61,470 nucleotides of DNA from Bacteroidetes bacterium CG2_30_33_31 (GCA_001872625.1 MNXP01000044.1:1-61470), one strand, 5' to 3'. Shown: positions 45,842-55,456, counted from the stretch's first letter. Program-made: numbers and translations. Notes: generated by a model not told the origin, from the sequence alone.

Positions 45842-46201
45842 TTATTTCTTATCCTTTTTCACACTTGTTTTCTCACGTTGGTATTTGCAGCAAGCTGGCA
45901 GTTTATTGTAGGTTTTGTCGTCAGCCTTAAACCTTTGAGTATCGTGACCTACCTTGGCAATTGCCATTTCCACTTTAGAAATATCAGTTTTTGAATCGTC
46001 AAAGCTTAGCTCCAACATTTTGGTTTCCTTATTCCAACTGGCTTTGATTACGCCATCAACTGATTTGGCAGCTTTCTCAATGCGGTCTTTGCACATGCCA
46101 CAACTTCCATAAACCTTTATTTTCTCTGTTTTATTGCCTGCAAATACAGCAAACGCCCCAAACAGAAAAAGGGCAACTAAACTTAAAACTTTTGTTTTCA
46201 T
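45842..46201 (-). CDS. Periplasmic heavy-metal-associated (HMA) domain protein
   Basis: The 119-residue protein has a signal peptide (MKTKVLSLVALFLFGAFAVFA) and then an HMA ferredoxin-like domain with the metal motif CGMC (GSCGMCKDRIE) and the closing LPACCKY segment with two further cysteines. It probably binds Cu(I) or a similar soft metal outside the cytoplasm. Its domain is closely similar to the C-terminal domain of the adaptor encoded just upstream, so one likely arose from the other by duplication. Confidence 0.9.
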   Translation of the reverse strand: MKTKVLSLVALFLFGAFAVFAGNKTEKIKVYGSCGMCKDRIEKAAKSVDGVIKASWNKETKMLELSFDDSKTDISKVEMAIAKVGHDTQRFKADDKTYNKLPACCKYQREKTSVKKDKK

Positions 46202-46227
46202 TGTTTTGATTTTAAATGGTTAAACTT

Positions 46228-47850
46228 TTATTTTCGGTATAAACAGCATTCGGGAAGCTTATTATAAACTTCATCTTTAGCTTTGTATTTTTCGGTATCA
46301 TGTCCTACCTTGGCAATTGCTTTCTGAATTTCATCTGAATTAGTTTTGGATGGGTCAAAATCAATATTGAGCATCTGCTTTTCAATGTTCCAATCGGCTT
46401 TCATAACGCCATTGACTGATTTTGCAGCGGTTTCAATTCTATCTTTGCACATATCACATTTCCCCGAAACTTTAAATATTTGCCTTTTGGTAGTTACCAT
46501 TTTAGACTTTTCATTGATTGTGATTGCTTCTGATTTTTTTTTGGCATTACTCACCGAGTTACTTTCAGTATTTTTATGAGCAGTGGCAACAGTTAAAGGG
46601 TTTTTTGCTGAAGGATTCATCATGCTTGGTTTGCCTTCCAATTGTGCGGAGGCATCAATGCTAAAAGCTCCTTGGCTAACAATTTCTTCCCCATCCATTA
46701 GGCCATTTTCAACAACATAACTATTACCTAACTCTGGGCCAAGTTCAATTTCTCGCATTTTAAATATAGGTTCATCGGAGTTTGGCATTTTAACATAAAC
46801 AATAGATCTTTTGCCAGTCCATAAAACTGCTGTCTTTGGAATGATTAGTTTATTTCTATATTTATTCAACTCGGCTTTAACAATGCCAGTAACAAACATT
46901 TCTGGTTTCAATTTATTGTCAGAATTGCTAATTTCAATTCGAACTTTGGCTACTCGAGTAACCGCATCTAATACAGGATCTATGTAAGAAATCTTGCTCG
47001 AATAATTTACTCCAGGTGTTGCTTGCAAAGTAAACTCAACTTTTTGTCCAAGAGCCAGATAGGGCAAGTCACTTTCATAAGCGTCGAACATTACCCATAA
47101 ATGAGATAGGTTGGCAATATCAAAAAGAACTGTGCCTGAGTATATGAAATCACCAGTATTAATTCGCTTTGCAACAACAACTCCAGAAGTATTGGCATAG
47201 ATTTCAAAATTTGTTTTTACTTTTCCTGAACTTTCAATGGTAGCAATTTGTTTTTCGCTAAGTTTCCACTGGCGTAGTTTTTCTTTAGATGCTTCATATA
47301 AAGAGGGTTGTGTCATTTTTAATGAAGCTGTTTCGAGTAATTCTTGCTGTGCTGTCATCAAATCTGGTGAATAAATAATAGCTAAAACTTGTCCTTTTCT
47401 GACAAGTTCGCCAGTAAAGTTCACCAAGAGTTTTTCTATTCGGCCAGAAAAGTATGATACTTGGCTTTGTAAAAGACGTTCATCAGCCTGCACTTTTCCA
47501 TACAAGCGCAAATCTTTCACTGGATTTTGAATGGAGACTTTTGAGGTGAGCACGTTTGCAAGTTGAGCAGCTTCCTTTGTCATCTGTATTGCGTCTTCAT
47601 CAATTGTGTTTTCTTCTTTATGGAGAGGTATCAATTCCATTCCACAGATTGGACATTTGCCAGGTTTTGGCATCTTAATCTGAGGATGCATGGCACATGT
47701 CCAAATTGTTGACTTTGTGCTTACCTCAGTAAGCTTATTGTTTTCTGCTTTTTTACTTGTGTCGGAATGAAAAAATACCCAACCGAGCATTATTCCAACA
47801 ATCAAAATTAGGCTGAAACTTACATATTTATTTGATAAAATATTTTTCAT
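46228..47850 (-). CDS. RND efflux adaptor (CusB-type) with fused C-terminal HMA domain
   Basis: The 540-residue periplasmic adaptor links the inner-membrane pump to the outer-membrane channel. It has an N-terminal membrane anchor, and a heavy-metal-binding domain follows at about 50-80 (WTCAMHPQ, GKCPICGMEL). The lipoyl/barrel-sandwich and beta-barrel domains lie at about 105-400 (QLEGKPSMM at the end). After a linker of about 45 residues comes an extra HMA domain with CDMCKDRIE and LPECCLY at about 458-540. The fused HMA copy is not part of standard CusB and may pass metal to the pump. The gene lies between the TolC-like and free HMA genes. Confidence 0.93.
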   Translation of the reverse strand: MKNILSNKYVSFSLILIVGIMLGWVFFHSDTSKKAENNKLTEVSTKSTIWTCAMHPQIKMPKPGKCPICGMELIPLHKEENTIDEDAIQMTKEAAQLANVLTSKVSIQNPVKDLRLYGKVQADERLLQSQVSYFSGRIEKLLVNFTGELVRKGQVLAIIYSPDLMTAQQELLETASLKMTQPSLYEASKEKLRQWKLSEKQIATIESSGKVKTNFEIYANTSGVVVAKRINTGDFIYSGTVLFDIANLSHLWVMFDAYESDLPYLALGQKVEFTLQATPGVNYSSKISYIDPVLDAVTRVAKVRIEISNSDNKLKPEMFVTGIVKAELNKYRNKLIIPKTAVLWTGKRSIVYVKMPNSDEPIFKMREIELGPELGNSYVVENGLMDGEEIVSQGAFSIDASAQLEGKPSMMNPSAKNPLTVATAHKNTESNSVSNAKKKSEAITINEKSKMVTTKRQIFKVSGKCDMCKDRIETAAKSVNGVMKADWNIEKQMLNIDFDPSKTNSDEIQKAIAKVGHDTEKYKAKDEVYNKLPECCLYRK

Positions 47851-47871
47851 GGTATTTTAAATTATTTGTTA

Positions 47872-49302
47872 TTAAATTTGTGATGAAGCCATTAACCTTT
47901 TAAGCCACGCTACAGAAATATTATAGTCAGAAGTAGCTTCAACTTGCTTATATTCATAATTGAGAGTTTGTTGATGTACTCGTAAAATATCAGTCAGCGA
48001 CGCAGCCGAAGAGGAAAAACTTTTTAACATGATATTTAAAGTTTTGGAGGCTAATAGATATTGATTTTCATAGAGAATAATCCGACGTTTTGCATCTTGA
48101 TATAATTCCATTGCTTGATAATATTCTATCTGCAAAGAATTTGAGATTGATTGATAATTTTGAATATTGGCCAGTTTCAAAAAATCAGCTTCTTCAGTCA
48201 TAGCTTTGTATTTCTTGCGATAAATTGGTAAAGTGGCTGTTATCATAGGCATAATCATATCTTTACCATTCATTGTGGAAGTTGACATTTCACTTTTATT
48301 TATGAGTGAGTAATTTATTCCTAAGCCGACCATAGGAAATCCCATTTTTGCAATCATTTTTTTACGCGCTTCTATAGACTGTTGCTCAAGCAGAAGCATT
48401 GTAAGCATAGGATTTTTTTTCATGATACTATCAGAAATTGTTGCAGAAAGCAGGAAATCGTCCGAAATTATGGAATCTGGGATATTGACATTTGCTCTTG
48501 GTGGCCGATTTAAGAAACTGTTGAATTTAGCTACAATTGTGATTCTCTGATTTTTCATTAACTCGATATTATTCTGTAAATCTCCAATTTCAATTTGAAT
48601 TCTATAAATATCAGAAAGCCCTGAATTTCCTGAGGATGAACCCATGGAATTATCAGATATTATTGCTGAAGACGATTTAGTAGGGCCTGAATTGCTGACC
48701 ACATTTCCACCCATGGAATTCATGCCAGTCGAGTTAGAAGCAAAATTTTGGTTTGAAGCTGTTGACATAGACCTGTTTACTCCTTTTTCAGTAGCCACAG
48801 CTTTAAATTTTATTACCGCCAATCGTTCAATTGTGCTCAGAATTTCAATGTTTTTCTCTGAGATTCTAATATTCTGATTAATCTTAAACAATTCAAACCA
48901 AACACTTTGTATGTCAAAGAAAACTTTCAATTTGGCATTGCGAAATGATTCATATTTTGCTTGCGCCATAAGGCTCATTTCGTCTTTAGCATTTTTTATC
49001 AGCCCAAACCATGGAAACATCTGCATCAATCGCATGTCAGCAACTTGTTTGCCCGCTAAAAGCTCCATAGGGCTAAGAAAAATTCCCATACTAAATTCGG
49101 GATCTGGCAAACTTCCAACTTGTGGAACTTTTTGTAAAGCTGCCTGATATTCTGCAAATTTCTGTAAAACGTCAGAATTATTTTTTGCTGCTATTTCCAA
49201 ATAGTTATATAATGAATCTGCGGAATTTTGGGAATACCCATTAAGCGAAAGGCAAAACAAAATAAGAATAAATGCTATATTTTTATATTTCAATGTTTTC
49301 AT
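47872..49302 (-). CDS. TolC-family outer membrane channel of the metal efflux system
   Basis: This protein has a signal peptide (MKTLKYKNIAFILILFCLSL) and two homologous outer-membrane-efflux repeats, rich in coiled-coil helices, for 476 residues. A Met/Ser/Asn-rich insert lies at about 185-230 (MSTASNQNF, GMNSMGGNVV, NSMGSSSGNS). It is unusual for TolC and might contact metal or simply be a flexible loop. ATG 49302 is chosen because it starts the signal peptide; a start ten codons upstream is also open. The start overlaps the end of the pump gene by 20 bp. Confidence 0.9.
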   Translation of the reverse strand: MKTLKYKNIAFILILFCLSLNGYSQNSADSLYNYLEIAAKNNSDVLQKFAEYQAALQKVPQVGSLPDPEFSMGIFLSPMELLAGKQVADMRLMQMFPWFGLIKNAKDEMSLMAQAKYESFRNAKLKVFFDIQSVWFELFKINQNIRISEKNIEILSTIERLAVIKFKAVATEKGVNRSMSTASNQNFASNSTGMNSMGGNVVSNSGPTKSSSAIISDNSMGSSSGNSGLSDIYRIQIEIGDLQNNIELMKNQRITIVAKFNSFLNRPPRANVNIPDSIISDDFLLSATISDSIMKKNPMLTMLLLEQQSIEARKKMIAKMGFPMVGLGINYSLINKSEMSTSTMNGKDMIMPMITATLPIYRKKYKAMTEEADFLKLANIQNYQSISNSLQIEYYQAMELYQDAKRRIILYENQYLLASKTLNIMLKSFSSSAASLTDILRVHQQTLNYEYKQVEATSDYNISVAWLKRLMASSQI

Positions 49303-52300
49303 CAGCAAGGTTGTTATTATTAGGTTGAACATCTAAAAGTCTATTTCTTTTCACTACATTTTCTCTCCAGATAGATTGAAATAATGGAACAACAAAAACC
49401 GTCATCACTTGAATAATCATGCCTCCAAACATTGGTATCGCCATTGGAATCATTACATCCGAACCTTTTCCAGTGGAAGATAAAACCGGCAACAAAGCTA
49501 TTACGGCAACTGCCGTGGTCATCATGGCAGGTCGCACTCTCTTGATTCCAGCAGTAACAACAGCTTCACGAACTTCTTGAACACTGGCGGGATGTCGATC
49601 TTCGAAAACTTGATGAATATATGTTCCCATGATTACACCATCATTAGTAGCAATTCCAAACAAGGCAATGAAACCAACCCAGACGGCAACACTTATATTT
49701 ATTGTATGCATCTGGAACAAATCTCTAAGATTGATGCCAGCTAAAGAAAAATTCAAAAACCAAGATTGACCATATAACCAAAGCATAATGAAACCACCAG
49801 CAAAAGCTACAAACACTCCTGAGAAATGAATTAATGAGGCGGTAATAGTGCGAAATTGAAAATATAGCAAAAGTAATATTATGAGTAAACTTATTGGAAT
49901 AACAATAGCAAGACGTTTTGTAGCTCGCAATTGATTTTCATAATTGCCAGCAAATTTGTAGGTTATTCCTGGAGACAAAACCAACGAACCTGTATTTATT
50001 TTCTGCTGCAATATTTTTGAAGCTTCTTCCACAACATTTACTTCCGCTTTGCCTTCATTTTTATCGAAAATAACATAGCCGTTTAGGAAAGTGTTTTCGC
50101 TTCGAATCATTTGGGCACCGCGTGTATAATTTATATCAGCAATTTCACTTAGAGGAATTTGAGCTCCATTCATCGCTGGAATTAAAATTCTTTTAACGCC
50201 TTCTGGATTGTCTCTAAGTTCTCGGGCATATCGCACTCTAATTGGGTATCTTTCACGACCTTCCACCGAAGAAGAAAGAGCCATGCCACCTATTGCCACC
50301 GAAAGAACATCCTGAACATCACTTACACTCATTCCAAATCGAGCCATAGCCTCTCGGTTCAGATTTATTTCAAGGTAAGGAGCTCCTACGGCTCTATCAT
50401 AAAATACTGATGATGCATTTATTGATGGCACATCTCGCAGAGCTTTTTCAAGTTGCATACCTGCTTTTTCGATGGCATTTAAATCTGGGCCATAGACTTT
50501 CAATCCCATGGGAGCTCTCATTCCCGTTGATAGCATTACCAATCTGGTTTCAATAGGTTGCAATCTTGGTGCTGAAGTCAAGCCTGGAATATTGGTTACT
50601 TTAACAATTTCATTCCAAATGTCGTTAGGCTTTTTAATTTCTGGTCGCCATTGGCGAAAATATTCACCATTATCTTGATGAACAAGACTATCAGAAGGAA
50701 TTATACGGAATCCCTCTTTTAGGCGATTATATTTTGAGCCATTTTTTAAAATAAAATTACCAGCATTGTCAGTTTTAAATTGCATTCTTTTACCATTTTC
50801 ATCAAGGATATACTCTGAACGGTAGTTAATAGTATTTTCGAACATTTGCACAGGTGCTGGATCGAGAGCTGAATTCACTCGTCCCCATTTTCCAACAGCT
50901 ACTTCTACTTCGGGAATAGTAGAAAGGCGCTTATCAAGGGTTTCAATGTAATCGAGATTTTTCTCTATACTCGAATGTGGCATACTTGTGGGCATAAGCA
51001 GAAAAGACCCTTCATTTAACGAGGGCATAAATTCCTTGCCTGTTCCTGGGAAGATTTTTACTGGCTTTTGCCACAAAGAGCTCTGTTTAAAATTTTTCCA
51101 TCCTATCTTTTCAGCACTCGAAGCCAATAAACCAAATGCTTTGGCATAACCTACCCAAACCAAGAGCCCAAAAACTATTGTAATTGCTGGTATTAAAAGA
51201 AATTTTCGTTTGTTAGCAAGAGCCCACCGAATAATATTTTCATAATAATGAACCATTGACATTAACGCTGAAAGAATTACAGCAATAATTCCACCCACAA
51301 AAAGGAAGTTTGATAAAATGCTATTGTGAGCTCCTAAAGGTAACCATTCAATAGTCAAATACCAAGCAGCAACAATCACTGTAATAGCGATATTTATATA
51401 ATTTGGAAATTCTTTTCGTGGCTCAGTCCATCGGTAGTCGAATAGATTATTGATGCCGATAGCAATTAATGCTAATGCAGGCAAAGCATGCCAAAATATT
51501 ATAAAGTACAATCCGACAACAAAAAGAGCAGCATTCCAGATTCTGCGGATTTTTTTTGTATCAATGTGAATGGAAAAAAAGATATGAGTTAGAGTTGGTA
51601 AAACCACAATTCCCAAAATAAAAGCGGATACTAAAGCAAAGGTTTTCGTTAATGCCAGTGGATGAAAGAGTTTACCTTCTTCGGCTTGCATAGCGAAGAC
51701 TGGCAAAAAACTAACAATTGTGGTGGCAATGGAAGTAACAACTGCAGCTCGCACTTCTGTAGTGGCGAGGTAAATTACCGACATAAGTTTTTTGCCTCTA
51801 ATATTTTTGTTTTCGGGCATTTCCAAATGTCGCAGTATATTCTCAACATCAACAATTCCAATATCCACCATAACTCCAATGGCAATAGCAATGCCTGATA
51901 AAGCAACAATATTTGCATCTACTCCAAAAAATCGCATTAAAATGAATGTCATTAGAACGCCAATAGGCAGTAATCCAGCTACTATTAGTGATGCTCTCAG
52001 ATTTAACACCAGAATAATTATGACAATGATGCTAATCAAAATTTCATGAGATAGTGCTGATTCAAGTGTTCCGATAGTTTCTTTTATAAGACCTGTACGG
52101 TCGTAGAAAGGAATAATAGTTACTTTTGAGATACTTCCATCGGGCAAAGTTTTTTGTGGTAGGCCTGATTCTAAATCTTTTATTTTTTGCTTTACATTGT
52201 TAATTACATCCATAGGATTTGAGCCATAACGTGCAACTATCACTGCTCCTACTGCTTCTGAGCCAGATTTATCTAATCCACCACGCCTAGTTGCGGGACC

Positions 52301-53155
52301 TATAACAACATGTGCAATATCCTTTATTCGCACTGGAATATTATTTCTAACAGCAACAACAGATAATTCAAGGTCTTCAAGATTTTTCACATAACCTAAT
52401 CCTCGAATAATATATTCCACATTATTTAGCTCCATAGTTTCGGCACCAATATCGAGATTGCTTTTTTTTACCGCATTCATAACATCCATTACAGATACGT
52501 TGAAGGCTTTTAATGCTTCAGGGATTAAATCTATTTGATACTCCTTTATAAAACCACCAACAGAGGCAACTTCCGAAACTCCCTCTGCAGTTGTAAGTCC
52601 ATATTTTACATAAAAGTCTTGAATGCTTCTGAGTTCTTGTGGATTCCAGCCACCATTGGGCTTTCCAGTCTTAGGATTTCTGCCTTCGAGTGTGTACCAA
52701 TAAATTTGACCTAATGCTGTGGCATCAGGACCTAATGTTGGTTGAACTCCTGAAGGTAATATTCCAGCGGGCAATGAACTTAGCTTTTCCAAAATGCGTG
52801 AGCGGCTCCAATAAAATTCAACATTATCTTTAAAAATGATATAAATAAATGACATCCCGAACATGGAAGTACTCCTAATGGTCTGCACTCCAGGGATTCC
52901 CAGCAAAGAAGTGCTTAATGGATAAGTGATTTGGTCTTGGATGTCTTTTGGGGAGCGCCCCATCCATTCAGTTGCTACAATCTGCTGATTTTCACCTATA
53001 TCAGGTATTGCATCAACGGCAATGGGATCGCGTGGAAAGAAATCTGATTTCCAATGGAAGGGCATAAAAACCATCCCCAGAACTACAAATGTTATCAGAA
53101 AAATGAATGTTATTAGCCGGTTTTCAAGAAAATATTTTACAAGTCTATTAAACAT
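49283..53155 (-). CDS. CusA/CzcA-type heavy metal RND efflux pump, extended form
   Basis: This proton-driven pump of the HME-RND family exports Cu(I)/Ag(I) or divalent metals through the adaptor and TolC channel. Family motifs include the N-terminal TEWMGRSPKDIQDQITYPLS. The fourth-helix motif GVMVDIGIVDVENILRH contains an acidic residue in place of the alanine of CusA. The late SSVEGRERYPIRVRYAREL segment is also present. At 1290 residues it exceeds the usual 1030-1050 by about 240. The extra sequence lies between about 540 and 710, after the sixth helix, and contains several additional hydrophobic segments (ALFVVGLYFIIFW, ITVIVAAWYL, FVGGIIAVILSALM). Methionines in LMPTSMPHSS fit a soft-metal substrate. 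Confidence 0.93.
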   Translation of the reverse strand: MFNRLVKYFLENRLITFIFLITFVVLGMVFMPFHWKSDFFPRDPIAVDAIPDIGENQQIVATEWMGRSPKDIQDQITYPLSTSLLGIPGVQTIRSTSMFGMSFIYIIFKDNVEFYWSRSRILEKLSSLPAGILPSGVQPTLGPDATALGQIYWYTLEGRNPKTGKPNGGWNPQELRSIQDFYVKYGLTTAEGVSEVASVGGFIKEYQIDLIPEALKAFNVSVMDVMNAVKKSNLDIGAETMELNNVEYIIRGLGYVKNLEDLELSVVAVRNNIPVRIKDIAHVVIGPATRRGGLDKSGSEAVGAVIVARYGSNPMDVINNVKQKIKDLESGLPQKTLPDGSISKVTIIPFYDRTGLIKETIGTLESALSHEILISIIVIIILVLNLRASLIVAGLLPIGVLMTFILMRFFGVDANIVALSGIAIAIGVMVDIGIVDVENILRHLEMPENKNIRGKKLMSVIYLATTEVRAAVVTSIATTIVSFLPVFAMQAEEGKLFHPLALTKTFALVSAFILGIVVLPTLTHIFFSIHIDTKKIRRIWNAALFVVGLYFIIFWHALPALALIAIGINNLFDYRWTEPRKEFPNYINIAITVIVAAWYLTIEWLPLGAHNSILSNFLFVGGIIAVILSALMSMVHYYENIIRWALANKRKFLLIPAITIVFGLLVWVGYAKAFGLLASSAEKIGWKNFKQSSLWQKPVKIFPGTGKEFMPSLNEGSFLLMPTSMPHSSIEKNLDYIETLDKRLSTIPEVEVAVGKWGRVNSALDPAPVQMFENTINYRSEYILDENGKRMQFKTDNAGNFILKNGSKYNRLKEGFRIIPSDSLVHQDNGEYFRQWRPEIKKPNDIWNEIVKVTNIPGLTSAPRLQPIETRLVMLSTGMRAPMGLKVYGPDLNAIEKAGMQLEKALRDVPSINASSVFYDRAVGAPYLEINLNREAMARFGMSVSDVQDVLSVAIGGMALSSSVEGRERYPIRVRYARELRDNPEGVKRILIPAMNGAQIPLSEIADINYTRGAQMIRSENTFLNGYVIFDKNEGKAEVNVVEEASKILQQKINTGSLVLSPGITYKFAGNYENQLRATKRLAIVIPISLLIILLLLYFQFRTITASLIHFSGVFVAFAGGFIMLWLYGQSWFLNFSLAGINLRDLFQMHTINISVAVWVGFIALFGIATNDGVIMGTYIHQVFEDRHPASVQEVREAVVTAGIKRVRPAMMTTAVAVIALLPVLSSTGKGSDVMIPMAIPMFGGMIIQVMTVFVVPLFQSIWRENVVKRNRLLDVQPNNNNLADENIEI

Positions 53156-53207
53156 ATGATGATTTTTTAATAATTAATAATTGTAATAAATGAAATGGCT
53201 GTATGAT

Positions 53208-53227
53208 ATATTGCTATATAGCAATAT
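53208..53227. promoter_or_regulatory. Perfect 20-bp palindrome between HYC_CC_PP gene and the pump gene
   Basis: ATATTGCTATATAGCAATAT reads the same on both strands and lies 52 bp before the pump ATG. It could be an operator or an RNA hairpin. Confidence 0.6.
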
Positions 53228-53276
53228 TTTAGCCTTTAAAAAAAGACTAAGCCATTAAGTACAAAATATTATTGAA

Positions 53277-53690
53277 TCAAATTAAGAAGGACTGAAAAAG
53301 GGCGTTGAGATTTTTCGCTCGGGGCGGTGAAATATTATTACAAATAAATGAATTATTTGCTGACTTTTTCGGTAGGTCATTTAAATAATGAATGAAACTG
53401 CTAACAAATAACTGCACGAATTGTACATTTGGCAAAGTCATGTCTGTAAAGGCCTCGCTAAAATCATTTGTTACCTTTATATTTAATGATTTGTTCTGAC
53501 AGTGGTGGTTTTTACTGCCAGCTTTGCAAAAATTATGATGATGATTAACATCTTCGCAACAAGATTTAGCATCTTTGAAAAAAGCTACACTATAAATTTC
53601 TCCCATGCAAAAATGAGTGTTGATTGTTAATCCAGAGGTAGTTACTAGAAAAACAAATGCAAGAAAAATATTGCTGATAGATTTTATCAT
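53277..53690 (-). CDS. HYC_CC_PP-type secreted protein
   Basis: The 137 residues start with a signal peptide and carry the three landmarks of this Bacteroidota family: HFC after the signal peptide (INTHFCMGE), a CC pair (KSCCED), and PP near the end (NISPPRAK). Between them is a His/Cys-rich block (VNHHHNFCKAG, KNHHCQNK) that looks able to bind metal. It is the first gene of the efflux operon, with a promoter at 53711-53743. The function of the family is not known to me; a periplasmic metal-binding role is inferred. Confidence 0.82.
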   Translation of the reverse strand: MIKSISNIFLAFVFLVTTSGLTINTHFCMGEIYSVAFFKDAKSCCEDVNHHHNFCKAGSKNHHCQNKSLNIKVTNDFSEAFTDMTLPNVQFVQLFVSSFIHYLNDLPKKSANNSFICNNISPPRAKNLNALFQSFLI

Positions 53691-53710
53691 AATTAAGATT
53701 ACTTGATGAG

Positions 53711-53743
53711 CAAAAATAATATTAAAAATGGTGCAAAATCAAA
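53711..53743 (-). promoter_or_regulatory. Promoter (TTTG ... TATTTTTG) of the metal efflux operon
   Basis: On the minus strand TTTG at 53743-53740 and TATTTTTG at 53718-53711 are separated by 21 bp, and the ATG is 20 bp further. Confidence 0.6.
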
Positions 53744-53833
53744 AATATTCATAAATAACTATAATTCAGTAAAAAAATCAATAATTGTAAATTGTGTCAG
53801 AAAAGTTAAGCGTTAGAAAATCTATAATAAACG

Positions 53834-53867
53834 ATAAAGCCAGATGAAATTATTCATCTGGCTTTAT
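53834..53867 (-). terminator. Intrinsic terminator of the exb operon
   Basis: A 15-bp perfect stem (core AAAGCCAGATGAA/TTCATCTGGCTTT) with loop ATTA lies 21 bp after the last exbD stop. The T tail on the minus strand is short and interrupted. Confidence 0.8.
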
Positions 53868-53888
53868 TTATCATGAAAAAGTAAATTA

Positions 53889-54365
53889 TTATTTAGATGC
53901 TATAAAACCTTTTTTAGTTGAGTAATTTATTTTTAGAGCATTAGCTTCCCTAAGTTCTTGCTTCACATCAGAGACAATTCCCATTTTAGTCAATTGATCT
54001 ATTTTCATAGAAATTATCTGTTTCTTTCTGTCATATTCGGGAATTTTCAAAGAAGATTGAAAAACAAAATCTTTAAGTTGATTCACTTCAGCGAAAGCAT
54101 CATTGAGTTGAATTCTTGGTTCTTTTCCCATACTTTTCTGAAGTCGTTTTATAGGCTCACCAATATAGATATAGCTCACCAATGATTTATCTTCAAGTTT
54201 TTGAACTTCCGAGGCATCAGGTGGTGAAACAGTAACAATAAGCTCTACTTCGCGCATAACGGTAGTAACCATAAAAAAGAAAAGCAACATAAAGATAATA
54301 TCAGGCAATGAGGCCGTTGATATCCCCGGGGTTTCTTTTTTTCCTTTTTTCCTAATTTTTGCCAT
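53889..54365 (-). CDS. exbD: ExbD/TolR-type protein, second copy
   Basis: This 158-residue biopolymer transport protein has one N-terminal membrane helix with the proton-carrying aspartate (SLPDIIFMLLFFFMV) and a periplasmic domain. It works with ExbB to energise TonB. Two different exbD genes following one exbB is normal in Bacteroidota. It is last in the operon, 19 bp after the first exbD. Confidence 0.93.
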   Translation of the reverse strand: MAKIRKKGKKETPGISTASLPDIIFMLLFFFMVTTVMREVELIVTVSPPDASEVQKLEDKSLVSYIYIGEPIKRLQKSMGKEPRIQLNDAFAEVNQLKDFVFQSSLKIPEYDRKKQIISMKIDQLTKMGIVSDVKQELREANALKINYSTKKGFIASK

Positions 54366-54384
54366 TTTATTCTTCTTTAATTAA

Positions 54385-54990
54385 TTATTTATCACCTAAG
54401 CTAACAGGTTCAGCTTCAGAAATAGCCATTGGTATAGCATCTTGAATAGATTTTGCTTTCTCTGGGTCTTTTTTCAAAAGAACAAAGAAGTCCATACCAA
54501 AATACCTCTTAGACATTTCCTGACGGAGTTCACTAACTGCCGCTGCTAATTCATTTTGTACATGAATGTACATTTTGTATGAAGTGCCCCTATCGTTTTG
54601 CATAGAGACAATTCCTTTAGAAACCCAGAATTTGCCAATCCCTTCAATTTCAACTTGTTTTACTTCTGGATGTCCATCAACATCAGGACTTTCAGTATTT
54701 CCTGAAAATGTAGGTGTTAGAAATTCTTTTACGTCTCTTTTTAAAGTTGAAATATCGCCAATATTACCTTTTACCAGTAATTGGTCTGCTGAGTTTATAA
54801 GCACTATAAGCACATTGCGCTCTTTAATAGGTGGCGGCTTTACGTTTATATCTACAGGAGGTGGCAATTTTCGCGAAATCCCTGAATCAACATCCATGGT
54901 AGTAGTTACCAGAAAGAAGATTAACAAAAGAAATGCTATATCGGCCATTGATCCTGCATTTATTTCAGGTACTTTTCTATTGTATGCCAT
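54385..54990 (-). CDS. exbD: ExbD/TolR-type protein, first copy
   Basis: The 201-residue protein has the membrane helix with conserved aspartate (GSMADIAFLLLIFFLV), then a proline-rich stretch (KLPPPVDINVKPPP) and a longer periplasmic domain than the second copy. It is part of the proton-driven motor for TonB-dependent uptake. It lies 4 bp after the membrane protein gene. Confidence 0.93.
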   Translation of the reverse strand: MAYNRKVPEINAGSMADIAFLLLIFFLVTTTMDVDSGISRKLPPPVDINVKPPPIKERNVLIVLINSADQLLVKGNIGDISTLKRDVKEFLTPTFSGNTESPDVDGHPEVKQVEIEGIGKFWVSKGIVSMQNDRGTSYKMYIHVQNELAAAVSELRQEMSKRYFGMDFFVLLKKDPEKAKSIQDAIPMAISEAEPVSLGDK

Positions 54991-54994
54991 AATT

Positions 54995-55450
54995 TTATCT
55001 TTTTGATAATGCTCCGTATATCCCAGAACCTATTACTGAAAGTATTGACAATACTCCAAGGATATAAACAACATAAATTAATGAACCAATAAAACGAGAT
55101 AGATCTGAGCTAATGTCAAAAGATTGATAATAAGAAGCATCAGTTTCTCCAGTGGCCATACTCCAAGATAATATGTATATAAGAGCCAGAACTGCAATTG
55201 AAATTCCTACGCTAACAGCAGATCTTGGATAACTTAACATTTGACCAATTGGAAATAATATGGTAGCAGCCAATGCAATAATAAGCGCGATGCCACTAAG
55301 AGCAAAATATGGGTTAAGCAAGTTGGATTGTAAATCTAAATCTCCTGCTAAATTATCACCCTTTGTAATTGTCCATAAGGTAAAGAAAACTCCTAACAGA
55401 ATAATTAAATAGGTGGCAATATTTGTTATTTTATTTAATAATTTTTCCAT
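54995..55450 (-). CDS. Conserved membrane protein of the exb cluster
   Basis: The 151-residue protein has four predicted membrane helices (about 12-28, 50-68, 80-98 and 122-145). I recognise no domain. A gene like it commonly lies between exbB and the exbD pair in Bacteroidota, and tight spacing here (6 bp and 4 bp) suggests it belongs to the same complex. Its role is unknown. Confidence 0.8.
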   Translation of the reverse strand: MEKLLNKITNIATYLIILLGVFFTLWTITKGDNLAGDLDLQSNLLNPYFALSGIALIIALAATILFPIGQMLSYPRSAVSVGISIAVLALIYILSWSMATGETDASYYQSFDISSDLSRFIGSLIYVVYILGVLSILSVIGSGIYGALSKR

Positions 55451-55456
55451 AATAGA

